Source: Calditrichota bacterium
GTDB taxonomy: Bacteria; Calditrichota; Calditrichia; Calditrichales; Calditrichaceae
Length of the DNA stretch: 64,000 nt
Assembly (NCBI GenBank): GCA_024278755.1
Contig: JAJRSO010000050.1
Coordinates: forward strand, 1 to 64,000
Direction: 5' to 3'
Part shown: positions 54,005-62,766 of the stretch, piece by piece
Layout of the letters: each line of letters starts with the position of its first letter
How positions within the stretch are numbered: position 1 is the stretch's first letter
Notes under the pieces: generated by a model
Seen by the model: only the letters and a program-made list of their open reading frames with translations
Databases searched by the model: none
What the model was told of the DNA's origin: nothing
Translations under genes and position numbers: made by a program

Positions 54005-56506
54005 ATGTTGAGAAAATATTTTACATTTATCATTGTCGGCTTTGCAAGCTTGGCTTCGGCCTTCACGCCTCAGCCCGGCAGTCCGTTGGCTTTGCATCAG
54101 CACCCGAGAATGCACATTACCCAACAGACCATTCCTATGTTTAAACAGGTTATTGCAGACCAATTCCGCTCAGAGTTTCAGGAATATGTGAATTGGGCCG
54201 CCGATGCGGACCCCACAGAAGGGGATAATATTTTATCAGCCGCCGGCCATGATCCGCTTCGCGCTCTGATTGTACATCAGGCCTTTATTGCCGCCCTTGG
54301 CGAAGTTACCGGAATCCATTATGCCGTTTCGCCCGAGACCTTTGCTCAGCGGGCCATTGATGGGTTACAAACCCGATTAGATGCAGGGGACGAATTATCG
54401 TTTGTAGCGGCTTTGGCATACGACTGGACGTTTAATTTTATGACAGAAACACAACGCCGGCAAATTGCGGAAATAATGCGTACACGCACGGTAACACACA
54501 AAGTGTATACAAATTCTATTGCAAATCCTTCTTTTCAGCCGGAGCAGATGTTTAGCAGTAAATACTACGAAGGCGCATACCCGTGGTATATGGCCCTGGC
54601 TTTTTGGGGCGACGGATTCATTGATGACGATGCGGATAAGGCCCTCGATACGTTTCATGATGTAATGATGAACTATGGCTTTTTGGACGCGCATAATTTT
54701 GTTGCCGGTGAAACGGGCGGATGGTCCGAATGGATTGGTTACGCCAGTTGGCATATGCGTACGGAGTTTTTAAACATTGATGCCTGGACAACAGCAACCG
54801 GTGAAAATGTTATCAGCGGCCAGGGACGTATCGTGGGAAACGCCGCCGCAAATTATCCAAAGCTGATGAGTTATGCGTTGGATCCGCATAAATATTTTAA
54901 CAGACATTATACATATATCCGGCAGGGCGGCGCGGAAACAACGGATTGTTCGTTTGAACACCGATCCATGCGTGAACAGATGCTTATGCTACCGCGTATT
55001 TTAGACAATGGCGGTTATGCCGATATGGCCGGATTGCTACGGCATATAATAGATGACTATGACGTCCTTTGGCCGGGATATACACATTTTTATCTGTGGG
55101 GGTTTCTTGGCATTTATCGGATGGCGGATGTAAAAACACCCGATGATTTGAATTTCCCCAAATCGATGTGGTCCAGAAATATGGGCACTTTTTTTGCCCG
55201 AACCGGTTTCAATAGTTCGGCTGATGGCGTTTTTACTTACTCGGATGGACACTTTAGATTTGAAGGACATTCCGGGCCGGATGATACACCGGCATTTACT
55301 CTGGCAAAATATGGCGGACTTGTAAACTTTAGAACGGTTGCACACCGGGGGTATGGAAATTTGGATGATTATCCCGGTGCGCGTATGTATAATGTGGTGT
55401 ATTTTGATGGTGATCCCTATGCAGACAGGCAGTCCATTGATACACCGGCAGGACTTGAGGAAATTGCAACAGGACAGGGGAACCATGATTATGGCGGTAT
55501 CGAACAGGTTACCGGCCGGGACGGTACATTTTATTTTATTCGAAGTAACCGGTCACGTAGTTTTAGTAGTGCCATTAATCATACGCGGGAATTAGTGTAT
55601 ATTCCCGGTCAGCAGCCGGAAGAGGATGCCGATGTTCTTGTTATTTATGACCGCACATCTTCTTCTGCTCAGCCGGAATGGGTGTATCACGTCCCCTGGC
55701 TTCCCGAGGTGAGCAATTATACAAGCACCGAAGATATTTCTACGGGTACCGGTACTGCCGACAGAATGGGTAATGCCTACAACGGGAACATGATCTTGAT
55801 AAAAGAACTTAATAGTCTGGGTGGCGAGCGTGACAGCGACGGGGGCGATTTGGATTATGTCGGTAGCGGTGGCGCGCACGGTGTGGCCTTCTGCCGTACT
55901 ATTTTACCTCAGCAGGCCCGTATAGAAGTGACCAGAGTGGCGGAACTGAGTTCCGAAGTAATTAAGCGCCAACATCATTTGGCGATTAAGTCGTATCGTT
56001 GGCAGGTTTCTGTTAAGCCCACACAGACAGAAGCAGCACAGCGATTTTTAAATGTCTTTCAGACGGGAGAAGAAAACAAACTGACGCATGTATCTGCCAT
56101 GCAGTTGGTTGAGGTAGGTGCAGCCATGCAGGGTGTTTTTGTCGAAGCCGAACGAAGCGGCCGTCCCAATAAACTGGTTTTGTTTAGTAAAGAAGATGCT
56201 GTAAACGAAAATACAATTACCTATTCGGTGTCGGAATCCGGCGTGACACAGCATATAATTTCGGGAGTTAAACCATACACAATATATGATATTCAGCAGA
56301 TCAGCGATTCGGGAACTACTACTTTTCAGCAGGGAACTGAGCCGGATATGCAGCTATGGGATTATAAAGGAGTGGCTGTTAATGTTCCCAGGGGAGTGTT
56401 GTTTTTCGAAACAACCGTAACCGGCAATACCACGTTTGTTATTACGCCTGCCGGCGAACAGGATGTAACGCCTCCTACAAAACCTCAGGGAATGCGTCTT
56501 AAATAA
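54005..56506 (+). CDS. Secreted heparinase II/III-like or alginate-lyase-like protein
   Basis: A signal peptide (residues ~1-18, FASLASA-F) precedes an 833-residue extracellular protein. The N-terminal part (to ~400) is helical with ALAYDWTFNFMTETQRRQIA, and the middle has GHSGPDDTPAFTLAKYGGLV and RMYNVVYFDGDPY, resembling the Heparinase_II_III catalytic sandwich. It would degrade or remodel an acidic polysaccharide outside the cell, possibly to release EPS. The last residues, DVTPPTKPQGMRLK, look like the beginning of a fibronectin type III domain, but the protein then stops; the expected C-terminal domain or sorting signal is absent. AAGGAAA precedes the ATG. Confidence 0.7.
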   Translation: MLRKYFTFIIVGFASLASAFTPQPGSPLALHQHPRMHITQQTIPMFKQVIADQFRSEFQEYVNWAADADPTEGDNILSAAGHDPLRALIVHQAFIAALGEVTGIHYAVSPETFAQRAIDGLQTRLDAGDELSFVAALAYDWTFNFMTETQRRQIAEIMRTRTVTHKVYTNSIANPSFQPEQMFSSKYYEGAYPWYMALAFWGDGFIDDDADKALDTFHDVMMNYGFLDAHNFVAGETGGWSEWIGYASWHMRTEFLNIDAWTTATGENVISGQGRIVGNAAANYPKLMSYALDPHKYFNRHYTYIRQGGAETTDCSFEHRSMREQMLMLPRILDNGGYADMAGLLRHIIDDYDVLWPGYTHFYLWGFLGIYRMADVKTPDDLNFPKSMWSRNMGTFFARTGFNSSADGVFTYSDGHFRFEGHSGPDDTPAFTLAKYGGLVNFRTVAHRGYGNLDDYPGARMYNVVYFDGDPYADRQSIDTPAGLEEIATGQGNHDYGGIEQVTGRDGTFYFIRSNRSRSFSSAINHTRELVYIPGQQPEEDADVLVIYDRTSSSAQPEWVYHVPWLPEVSNYTSTEDISTGTGTADRMGNAYNGNMILIKELNSLGGERDSDGGDLDYVGSGGAHGVAFCRTILPQQARIEVTRVAELSSEVIKRQHHLAIKSYRWQVSVKPTQTEAAQRFLNVFQTGEENKLTHVSAMQLVEVGAAMQGVFVEAERSGRPNKLVLFSKEDAVNENTITYSVSESGVTQHIISGVKPYTIYDIQQISDSGTTTFQQGTEPDMQLWDYKGVAVNVPRGVLFFETTVTGNTTFVITPAGEQDVTPPTKPQGMRLK

Positions 56507-56938
56507 ATATTTTTTATATAGGAACGATGTATACATTTTATAAGTGCATGTATTTCCCGTCCATATGATTATGATCCTTATTTTAATACGGTTTTTCATT
56601 GGAAAAAATGAAGGGCCGTATTTCTTTTTATATTTTTAAATTTTATTCGGATGGGTTTTATTTCCCGCCTCCTCCCCCGGATCGTGATAAAGGTTTAGCC
56701 TTAAGTTCTAAATTACAAATAACAAGAATCAAATAAATATCAAAAAAACAATAACTCAAATCTCAAACATAAAATTACATTGTAGAGAAAGATTTAAATT
56801 TTAGAATTTGGTGTTGTCTTTTGGTATTTCCTAAAGTTTACTTTAGAAATCTGGGGCCAAGTCATTCTGAATACCCTGTTGTATACGGCGGGATTGTTCA
56901 TTTACTAATTATAAAATACACTTTTTATTCCGGGATAT
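56507..56938. other. 430-base intergenic region with dispersed repeat
   Basis: This is the longest gap in the EPS locus. It contains the dispersed repeat copy B (56707-56856). A possible weak hairpin lies near 56576-56620 (ATACGG...CCGTAT) followed by a T-rich stretch, which could end the secreted lyase transcript. The next flippase gene probably has its own promoter. Confidence 0.5.
56707..56856. repeat. Dispersed intergenic repeat, copy B
   Basis: TTGTAGAGAAAG (56780), TTTTAGAATTTGG (56799) and CTTTAGAAATCTGGGG (56841) match the block at 26210-26289 in order and spacing. Here an ACAAATAACA-rich arm (56707-56760) precedes the block. The arm order is therefore swapped relative to copy A. Confidence 0.6.
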
Positions 56939-58345
56939 TTGGTGAGCGAAAATAAAAAAATAATAAAAAAAACCAATCAATCGGTTGCATACCGATTCGG
57001 GTTTAAAATATTGCAACGTGGATTTGCATTGGTGTTGTCTGTTATTTTGGCCCGGTTGCTTTCTCCGGCAGAATTTGGTGTGGTTGCCATTGCCAAAATG
57101 GTAATCAACTACGCCAATAATTTTTCGAATTTTGGATTCAATACCGCTCTTATTCAGAAAGATAAAGTTGATAACGTTCAGATCAATTCGGTTTTTACCC
57201 TTAATCTGTCAATTTCACTGCTACTTGCACTTATAACAGCGGTCTTTTCTAGTCAAATAGCCGGATTTTTAAATAATGTGGAAGTTGGCCCTGTTTTACG
57301 CTGGATGTCTTTGTACTATCTTATTACCTCTTTTTATTATATTCCGGTTACCATATTAAAACGGAGTATTGACTATAAAGTACTTTCGATTATTGAGTTT
57401 ATTCAGGGAATACTTACATCGGTATTTGCCATAGTTCTTGCTTATTATAGTTTTAGTTATTGGGCTATTGTTATTCCGTCGCTGATAATGCCTTTTTTAT
57501 TTGTTTTAATCCTAATGGCTAAAACACGCTGGTTACCTAAAATTGTATTTAAACATTCGGCAATGCGGGAAATATATTCTTTCGGTTTATGGAATTTTAT
57601 TCGCACTCAGCTTAATTTAATTGTTTCGAAGGTAGACTATTTCGTGATAGCAAAATATCTGGATGTAGCCGCTTTGGGAATTTATGAGAAGGCTTTCGAA
57701 TTCACAAATCGTTCGCTAACGGGCGTAACCAAGCCGATAAATTCCATCTATTTTTCCACTTTCAGTCGCCTTAAAAAAGAGCCGGAAGCCATAAAAAATG
57801 TCTTATTTCAGGGGATTTCCATTATTGCCACGGCCAGTTATCCTATTTTATTTGGTATCATTGCTGTAGCGCCTCACTTTGTTTTCAGCCTTTTGGGTGA
57901 AAAATGGGCCTTGGCGGTTATTCCGATGCAGCTTTTGGCAATCGCGGGAGTTTTTAGAGTCCCCCTGGGAATGTTTTCGAGCGTAAATGTAGCCATCGGT
58001 CAGTATAAACTACAAACAAAATACAATATGATTATTTCGTTTGTTTTTGTAGCGCTTTGTTTTAGCGTTGTTCGATATGGTATTTATGCCGTTACGGCTT
58101 CTTTTTTAGTGTATTCGGTGCTGGGTTTTGCTCTTAGTTTTTCTCTTCTTAAAAAAACACTAAAACTCAATGTAAGTGAAGTTTTAAAATCTTTAATCTA
58201 TCCGTTGGCGGGGTCGGTAATAATGGCGGTGATAATCATAAGTCTATCCAGAACCGTTCTAACCGATATTCGTTCTATCTGGCAATTTTCTGCTTTAGTA
58301 ACAACGGGGGGGGGAGCTATGTTTTATGGATTCTTTTCTTTATAA
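56939..58345 (+). CDS. Polysaccharide flippase (Wzx-like), C-terminus shifted by a poly-G tract
   Basis: A ~468-residue flippase of the same group as 40734 (YRFGFKILQRGFALVLSVIL, then LARLLSPAEFGVVAIAKMVI). After a run of nine Gs (58306-58314) the frame ends within 11 codons as GGGAMFYGFFSL. In the next frame the sequence continues GSYVLWILFFIKKGKVTIVL and stops at 58399-58401, only 4 bases before the next gene's ATG, the usual tight spacing. Losing two or gaining one G would restore that longer protein. The start is TTG 56939 or GTG 56942; the ribosome binding site is weak. Confidence 0.88.
   Translation: MVSENKKIIKKTNQSVAYRFGFKILQRGFALVLSVILARLLSPAEFGVVAIAKMVINYANNFSNFGFNTALIQKDKVDNVQINSVFTLNLSISLLLALITAVFSSQIAGFLNNVEVGPVLRWMSLYYLITSFYYIPVTILKRSIDYKVLSIIEFIQGILTSVFAIVLAYYSFSYWAIVIPSLIMPFLFVLILMAKTRWLPKIVFKHSAMREIYSFGLWNFIRTQLNLIVSKVDYFVIAKYLDVAALGIYEKAFEFTNRSLTGVTKPINSIYFSTFSRLKKEPEAIKNVLFQGISIIATASYPILFGIIAVAPHFVFSLLGEKWALAVIPMQLLAIAGVFRVPLGMFSSVNVAIGQYKLQTKYNMIISFVFVALCFSVVRYGIYAVTASFLVYSVLGFALSFSLLKKTLKLNVSEVLKSLIYPLAGSVIMAVIIISLSRTVLTDIRSIWQFSALVTTGGGAMFYGFFSL
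58306..58314 (+). repeat. Homopolymer tract of nine Gs inside the flippase gene
   Basis: Nine consecutive Gs in a moderate-GC genome, inside the 3' end of a surface-glycan gene. Such tracts are hot spots for slipped-strand length change and also for sequencing error. The tract length decides which of two C-termini the flippase has. Confidence 0.8.
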
Positions 58346-58405
58346 AAAAAGGAAAAGTTACTATTGTTCTGAAAGATACTGCCGGTATAAAAGGAAAATA
58401 ATCTT

Positions 58406-59551
58406 ATGATTGTAGTACACTTAACAGTAACGCCCTGGGACGTAGGGCAGACCATGTCGCGACAAGCAATGGCGCAAGCCTTATCCAAATATTGTCTTAA
58501 TCTATATTACGTGCCTCCCAAAACGATTTCCATTAGCGAAATTCCTAAAAAACGCATTCAGGGATCAAAAAAGCAGATTAATGATAATTTAGTGCTGTTA
58601 ACACCTCCGGAAATGCAGGGGGAAATCTTACGCTATAAAAAACTAAAAGAGATTCAGTTAGGCCGTCAGATAAAATGGCTAAAAAAAAGAATAGATAAGT
58701 ATTCGACTTCTGCAAATGAGAAAATAATCCTTTATGTTTGGCACCACATATTTTTACCCTTTGTAGAACAGATAAGGCACGATGTACTGGTGTATCATAT
58801 TTATGATGATGTTTTTATGTATAAAAAGGTCAATATAAAAAAAGGTGAAGTGGAAGCAGATAAAAAACTAATTTCTTCTGCGGATATCGTTGTGGTTGTG
58901 GGAAAAGACCTTGCCGAGTGGAAAAAGGTAAAGCGGCCTTGGATTGCCTGTCCCGGCGGAGTGAATACCAATGTTTTTAAACAGGTGCCGGTAAACCTTA
59001 ATTCCCTTGGTTTTACCGTTGATGCCGGACGTAAAACGGTTGGCTATTTTGGTATGATTAACAGTAAAATTAATCTTCCCTTACTTAAAGAAATCGTAAC
59101 AAAAGGGCAGGATTTTCATTTTGTTTTTGCCGGGTTAATTGGGAATATGGATGTGCAAGATAAAGCATTATGGGCGGAAATTAATGCGGCGGAGAATGTT
59201 TCTCATCTGGGGATTAAGAAACAGAAGGAGTTAGTGGATTTATATAATATGATTGATATGGGGTTTATGCCATATCGCCATCAATCGGGTTGGTCTGTTT
59301 TTGCGATTCCATTAAAGATGTCGGAATTTTTGGCCTGCGGTAAGGCGATTGTAAGCACGCCGCTGCTTCCTTTAAAGGAATATCAAAAATACGTTCAGTT
59401 AGAAGAAAATGCCGATGGATTTATCCGGGCGTTTAATGACTTATTAAAAAACGATTCCGAAGAATTAATTCGTGCCCGAATAGCGTTTGCTAAAGAAAAC
59501 TCCTGGGAAAACAGAGCGAAACTTGTACTTTCTGAAATTAAAAAGAAATGA
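58406..59551 (+). CDS. Glycosyltransferase (GT4/GT1-like)
   Basis: A 381-residue GT-B enzyme: IVVHLTVTPWDVGQTMSRQA at the start, and a donor domain with GYFGMINSKINLPLLKEIVT and FAIPLKMSEFLACGKAIVST. The N-terminal domain with KTISISEIPKKRIQ is more divergent than in the other GT4s. The stop overlaps the next ATG (ATGA). It probably adds a sugar to the EPS repeat or to a linked surface component. Confidence 0.8.
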   Translation: MIVVHLTVTPWDVGQTMSRQAMAQALSKYCLNLYYVPPKTISISEIPKKRIQGSKKQINDNLVLLTPPEMQGEILRYKKLKEIQLGRQIKWLKKRIDKYSTSANEKIILYVWHHIFLPFVEQIRHDVLVYHIYDDVFMYKKVNIKKGEVEADKKLISSADIVVVVGKDLAEWKKVKRPWIACPGGVNTNVFKQVPVNLNSLGFTVDAGRKTVGYFGMINSKINLPLLKEIVTKGQDFHFVFAGLIGNMDVQDKALWAEINAAENVSHLGIKKQKELVDLYNMIDMGFMPYRHQSGWSVFAIPLKMSEFLACGKAIVSTPLLPLKEYQKYVQLEENADGFIRAFNDLLKNDSEELIRARIAFAKENSWENRAKLVLSEIKKK

Positions 59552-60237
59552 TCATTGAACAAAAATATAATTATGTTAAACAAGAAACAGGATTTCTTTT
59601 AGATTGGCTGGAGCATATTTTGGTTCGGGATCCGAAGTATTATTTCGGTACGATTTTTAGTATTTATTATGATACTCCCGGATTAAATTTTTATTATGAA
59701 AAAAGAAATAGCGATTATTTAAAAACTAAACTTCGTTTACGATGGTATACGGATTTAAACACTGTATCTCCGGACGAATTTATTACCTGTTTTCTGGAAC
59801 TTAAACAAAAAACAGGAACCACCAGAAAGAAGCAGAGAAAAAAACTAATACTTGCTTCAGAGAACCTTAAACTTAATCCCTTTTCCCAGAAGGAAATTTT
59901 GGATTTACCCTATATAAGCGATGATTTTAACTATCATATAAATGATATATTAGTACCCATGGCCATAATCCAGTACAAAAGATATCGGTTTGTAGATCCG
60001 TTAAGCGGTTCCCGCGTCTCTTTAGATTTTGATATTTCCTGTCCGGCTATTAACACTCAGTTTGTACATGGAAATACTCCGGTACATCTGGACTCAGGAG
60101 TGCTGGAAGTAAAAGGTTCCGGATTGCATTTGCCAAAACTATTGAATCCAATTGAATCATATTTAAAAAAAGAGGCATTTTCCAAATACGCCCAGTGCCT
60201 TGAATACGTGGATAATTCTGTTACAAGGAGAGTATAA
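59548..60237 (+). CDS. VTC-domain (CYTH-fold) protein
   Basis: A 229-residue protein of the VTC family, whose eukaryotic members polymerise polyphosphate. The N-terminal EQKYNYVKQETGFLLDWLEH, FGTIFSIYYDTPGLNFYYEK, KTKLRLRWYTDLN and ECLELKQKTGT-like segments give the basic, tunnel-lining residues of the CYTH fold (K/R-rich strands, acidic LELK and VLEVKG ends). It starts within the stop of the glycosyltransferase gene and ends just ahead of a DUF4956 gene, the usual bacterial pairing. Whether it makes polyphosphate here is unproven. Confidence 0.85.
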   Translation: MIIEQKYNYVKQETGFLLDWLEHILVRDPKYYFGTIFSIYYDTPGLNFYYEKRNSDYLKTKLRLRWYTDLNTVSPDEFITCFLELKQKTGTTRKKQRKKLILASENLKLNPFSQKEILDLPYISDDFNYHINDILVPMAIIQYKRYRFVDPLSGSRVSLDFDISCPAINTQFVHGNTPVHLDSGVLEVKGSGLHLPKLLNPIESYLKKEAFSKYAQCLEYVDNSVTRRV

Positions 60238-60238
60238 T

Positions 60239-60940
60239 TTGAAAGACATCTTAAGTAAAATAGGAAAGTTAGTACAGGACCCGACGGTTGCGGTGGATGT
60301 TACCGGCTTTATTTTTGCCCTGCTTATATCTGTTGTCGTCGGACTTATTGTTTCGATATTATATCAGGTATTTTATGAAAACCGGGCTACAGGATCCCAA
60401 ATACACCGTAGTTTTATTTTAATAAGTCCTTCCATTACAGCATTGTTTATTGCCATACAATTTTCATTGCCTCTGTCATTAGGTCTCCTTGGGGCGTTGT
60501 CTTTTATTCGTTTCAGAACACCCATAAAAGAACCGGAAGAAATTGGCTTTATGATGCTTTTAATAGCGGGGTCGGTTGTTTGTGCTACATTTCAGTTTCT
60601 ATTACTCTTTGTACTTCTGGGGCTGGCAGTGGTCGTTTTGATGCTTCAAAAATATATGCCGCTTTTGTTTAAGGGAAAACGAAAAGACGGCATTCTGCTA
60701 ATCACTCTTAAGGACGGGGTTTCGGCTAAAGAAAAACAAAGTATTTTACAATATCTGGAATCAAAACTAAACAATGTCCTGCTTCAAAGCGTTTCTTTTA
60801 CAGAAAACCTTACGACTATGTATTACTCGTTTGCCGCGGTTGAGAATAACGATTTGGCGACTTTGCACAGCTCACTTTCTGAAATTGCTTCCATTCAGAA
60901 ATTAAATATTATTTATAATCGTGACGGATTATTGTTTTAA
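60239..60940 (+). CDS. DUF4956 membrane protein
   Basis: A ~233-residue protein with about four membrane helices (VTGFIFALLISVVVGLIVSI, then SITALFIAIQFSLPLSLGLL, then IGFMMLLIAGSVVCATFQFL) and a soluble C-terminal domain. The GALSFIRFRTPIKEPEEIGF motif is the family signature. I start at TTG 60239, which follows AAGGAG (60225-60230) after 8 bases and begins one base past the VTC gene. The function is unknown; the family co-occurs with VTC and CotH proteins. Confidence 0.85.
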   Translation: MKDILSKIGKLVQDPTVAVDVTGFIFALLISVVVGLIVSILYQVFYENRATGSQIHRSFILISPSITALFIAIQFSLPLSLGLLGALSFIRFRTPIKEPEEIGFMMLLIAGSVVCATFQFLLLFVLLGLAVVVLMLQKYMPLLFKGKRKDGILLITLKDGVSAKEKQSILQYLESKLNNVLLQSVSFTENLTTMYYSFAAVENNDLATLHSSLSEIASIQKLNIIYNRDGLLF

Positions 60941-60958
60941 GGTCGGGCATGTGCAAAA

Positions 60959-62653
60959 ATGCAAAAAATCATAAATCTGATACTATCTTTTACGCTTCTG
61001 TTTATGCTCTATATCCTTTTCATTTCTTCTTCGTGGCATCAACAGATAATTTCGCAGCAGTGGAGTTTAAACCAACTACACTTTTTGGAATTCCGCAAAA
61101 AATTAAAAGCACGTGTAGCGCCCAATATCGATAAACGGTTTAAGTTTCATGTGAATGAATCCTTTTCGGGGAAACCGTATGCGGATAAGAAGGCGGGATT
61201 TTATACCGATTCGCTGACCGTACGGTTGTTTAGTGACGAACCAAACGCTCAAATATTTTATACCGTCGATGGCAGTATTCCTACAAAAAACGCCCTAAGA
61301 TACATTAAACCCATTAAGATAAATAAAAATAAGGTTCTGCGTTTTCGCTCTTTTTGCTTAAATAAATTTCCAAGTGAAGTGGTTACAAAAACGTATCTTG
61401 TAAACGTTGCGTATACTTTACCTATCCTGTCACTCGTTACCGATCCGGTAAATTTATGGAATAAATATTCGGGAATTTATAAAAATCCAAAAAAACACGG
61501 ACGAAAATGGGAACGGGCCGCACATCTGGAAACATTTAGGAAAGATGGCACGTTAGAGACACAGTTTCCATTACATATCCGCATTCATGGGGGATATTCC
61601 CGCAGTAAACCAAAAAAATCATTCCGGCTTATTTATGATGTTTCGGAAGTAGAAGGAACAGATAAAAAAAATATATTTAAAAAAAGTAAAAAGCATTCGG
61701 AGCGCCAGCTCGTTTTAAGAGCCGGAGGCAGTAATGAAGATTTTCGTCTGCGCGATGAAGTTTTTCAGACATTATACGCCGAAGTCAGCAATCTGCATTC
61801 TCCTTTCGAGCTCTGTGTCCTCTATTTAAACGGAGCGTTTTGGGGAATTTATAATATCCGTAAACGCATCGATCAACGTTATATCCGTGAAATGGAAGGG
61901 CCGGGAAATTATAATTTAATCTATGCTTTTTTTAAAGCGGTGGATGGTGATACAAAATTTTTAGACAGCACGTTTCATTTTCTAAAAACCCACGATCTCA
62001 CTCTGGACGAAAACTTTAAACAGGCACAGGAATTTATCGATACAGATAATATGATGGATTTTTGGCTGTTTAATATCTATTTCGGGAACATAGATTGGCC
62101 TCATAATAATGTTTATATGTTCCGGGACTCAGGGCCCTGGCGTTATATTTCGTGGGATGCGGATGCTACATTTGATATTAGCGACGGATTTGGATTACAA
62201 CACAATACTTTAGCGTGGGCATTGCGGGATACGTTACGTCATGATTTACGACGCCCGGGAAGAACAGATAATAGCCGGATGCAGTTATCCACATTTATCT
62301 TTAGTTCGCTGATAAAAAATCAGTCTTTCAGAGAAAAGTTTATAACTCGTTTTTTAGAATTGGTGCATAATAATTTTCAACCGCAACGGATCGAAGTAAT
62401 TACGGATAGTTTAATAAACCTGAGTAAAACGGCGCATAAAGATGATTTGGAGCGCTGGGGACACAGCGACAATGCGTATTGGCATAATGTGGAAATGATC
62501 AAAAATTTTGCTTATAAAAGATCTCAGATTATTTCGGAGTATTTTGAAGAAGAATTCCATATTGATCTTGATGATTTTGCGTTCCGGAAGCGTTCAAAAT
62601 ATAATGAACCATTCTGTTTGAAAAATAGCGACAAATATATTAATAACAGATGA
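60959..62653 (+). CDS. CotH-like kinase family protein with N-terminal chitobiase-C-type domain
   Basis: A 564-residue protein with an N-terminal membrane anchor or signal (IINLILSFTLLFMLYILFIS). A beta-sandwich follows around residues 80-150 (IFYTVDGSIPTKNALRYIKP, like the chitobiase/FN3-type domain). The CotH kinase-like domain follows: LRAGGSNEDFRLRDEVFQTL, YLNGAFWGIYNIRKRIDQRY, and WPHNNVYMFRDSGPWRYISW with DADATFDISDGF. CotH proteins can phosphorylate proteins on the cell surface or in spore coats. Acting outside the cytoplasm fits the anchor. It is downstream of the VTC/DUF4956 pair. Confidence 0.87.
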   Translation: MQKIINLILSFTLLFMLYILFISSSWHQQIISQQWSLNQLHFLEFRKKLKARVAPNIDKRFKFHVNESFSGKPYADKKAGFYTDSLTVRLFSDEPNAQIFYTVDGSIPTKNALRYIKPIKINKNKVLRFRSFCLNKFPSEVVTKTYLVNVAYTLPILSLVTDPVNLWNKYSGIYKNPKKHGRKWERAAHLETFRKDGTLETQFPLHIRIHGGYSRSKPKKSFRLIYDVSEVEGTDKKNIFKKSKKHSERQLVLRAGGSNEDFRLRDEVFQTLYAEVSNLHSPFELCVLYLNGAFWGIYNIRKRIDQRYIREMEGPGNYNLIYAFFKAVDGDTKFLDSTFHFLKTHDLTLDENFKQAQEFIDTDNMMDFWLFNIYFGNIDWPHNNVYMFRDSGPWRYISWDADATFDISDGFGLQHNTLAWALRDTLRHDLRRPGRTDNSRMQLSTFIFSSLIKNQSFREKFITRFLELVHNNFQPQRIEVITDSLINLSKTAHKDDLERWGHSDNAYWHNVEMIKNFAYKRSQIISEYFEEEFHIDLDDFAFRKRSKYNEPFCLKNSDKYINNR

Positions 62654-62766
62654 GCCGGCACATCCTGTTTTTTTTAAAATTAATTCTGTTTTATCTCAAT
62701 AATAGATTAAATCTTCCGACCCTCTTTTAAATAGTAGTTCACTATAAAAACAAACAATGGCAAAAT

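Noticed and set aside
60200-60238. DUF4956 protein starting inside the VTC gene at 60200
   Set aside because: A TTG at 60239 has AAGGAG at good spacing and starts the conserved part; the earlier start would overlap the VTC gene by 38 bases without a ribosome binding site.
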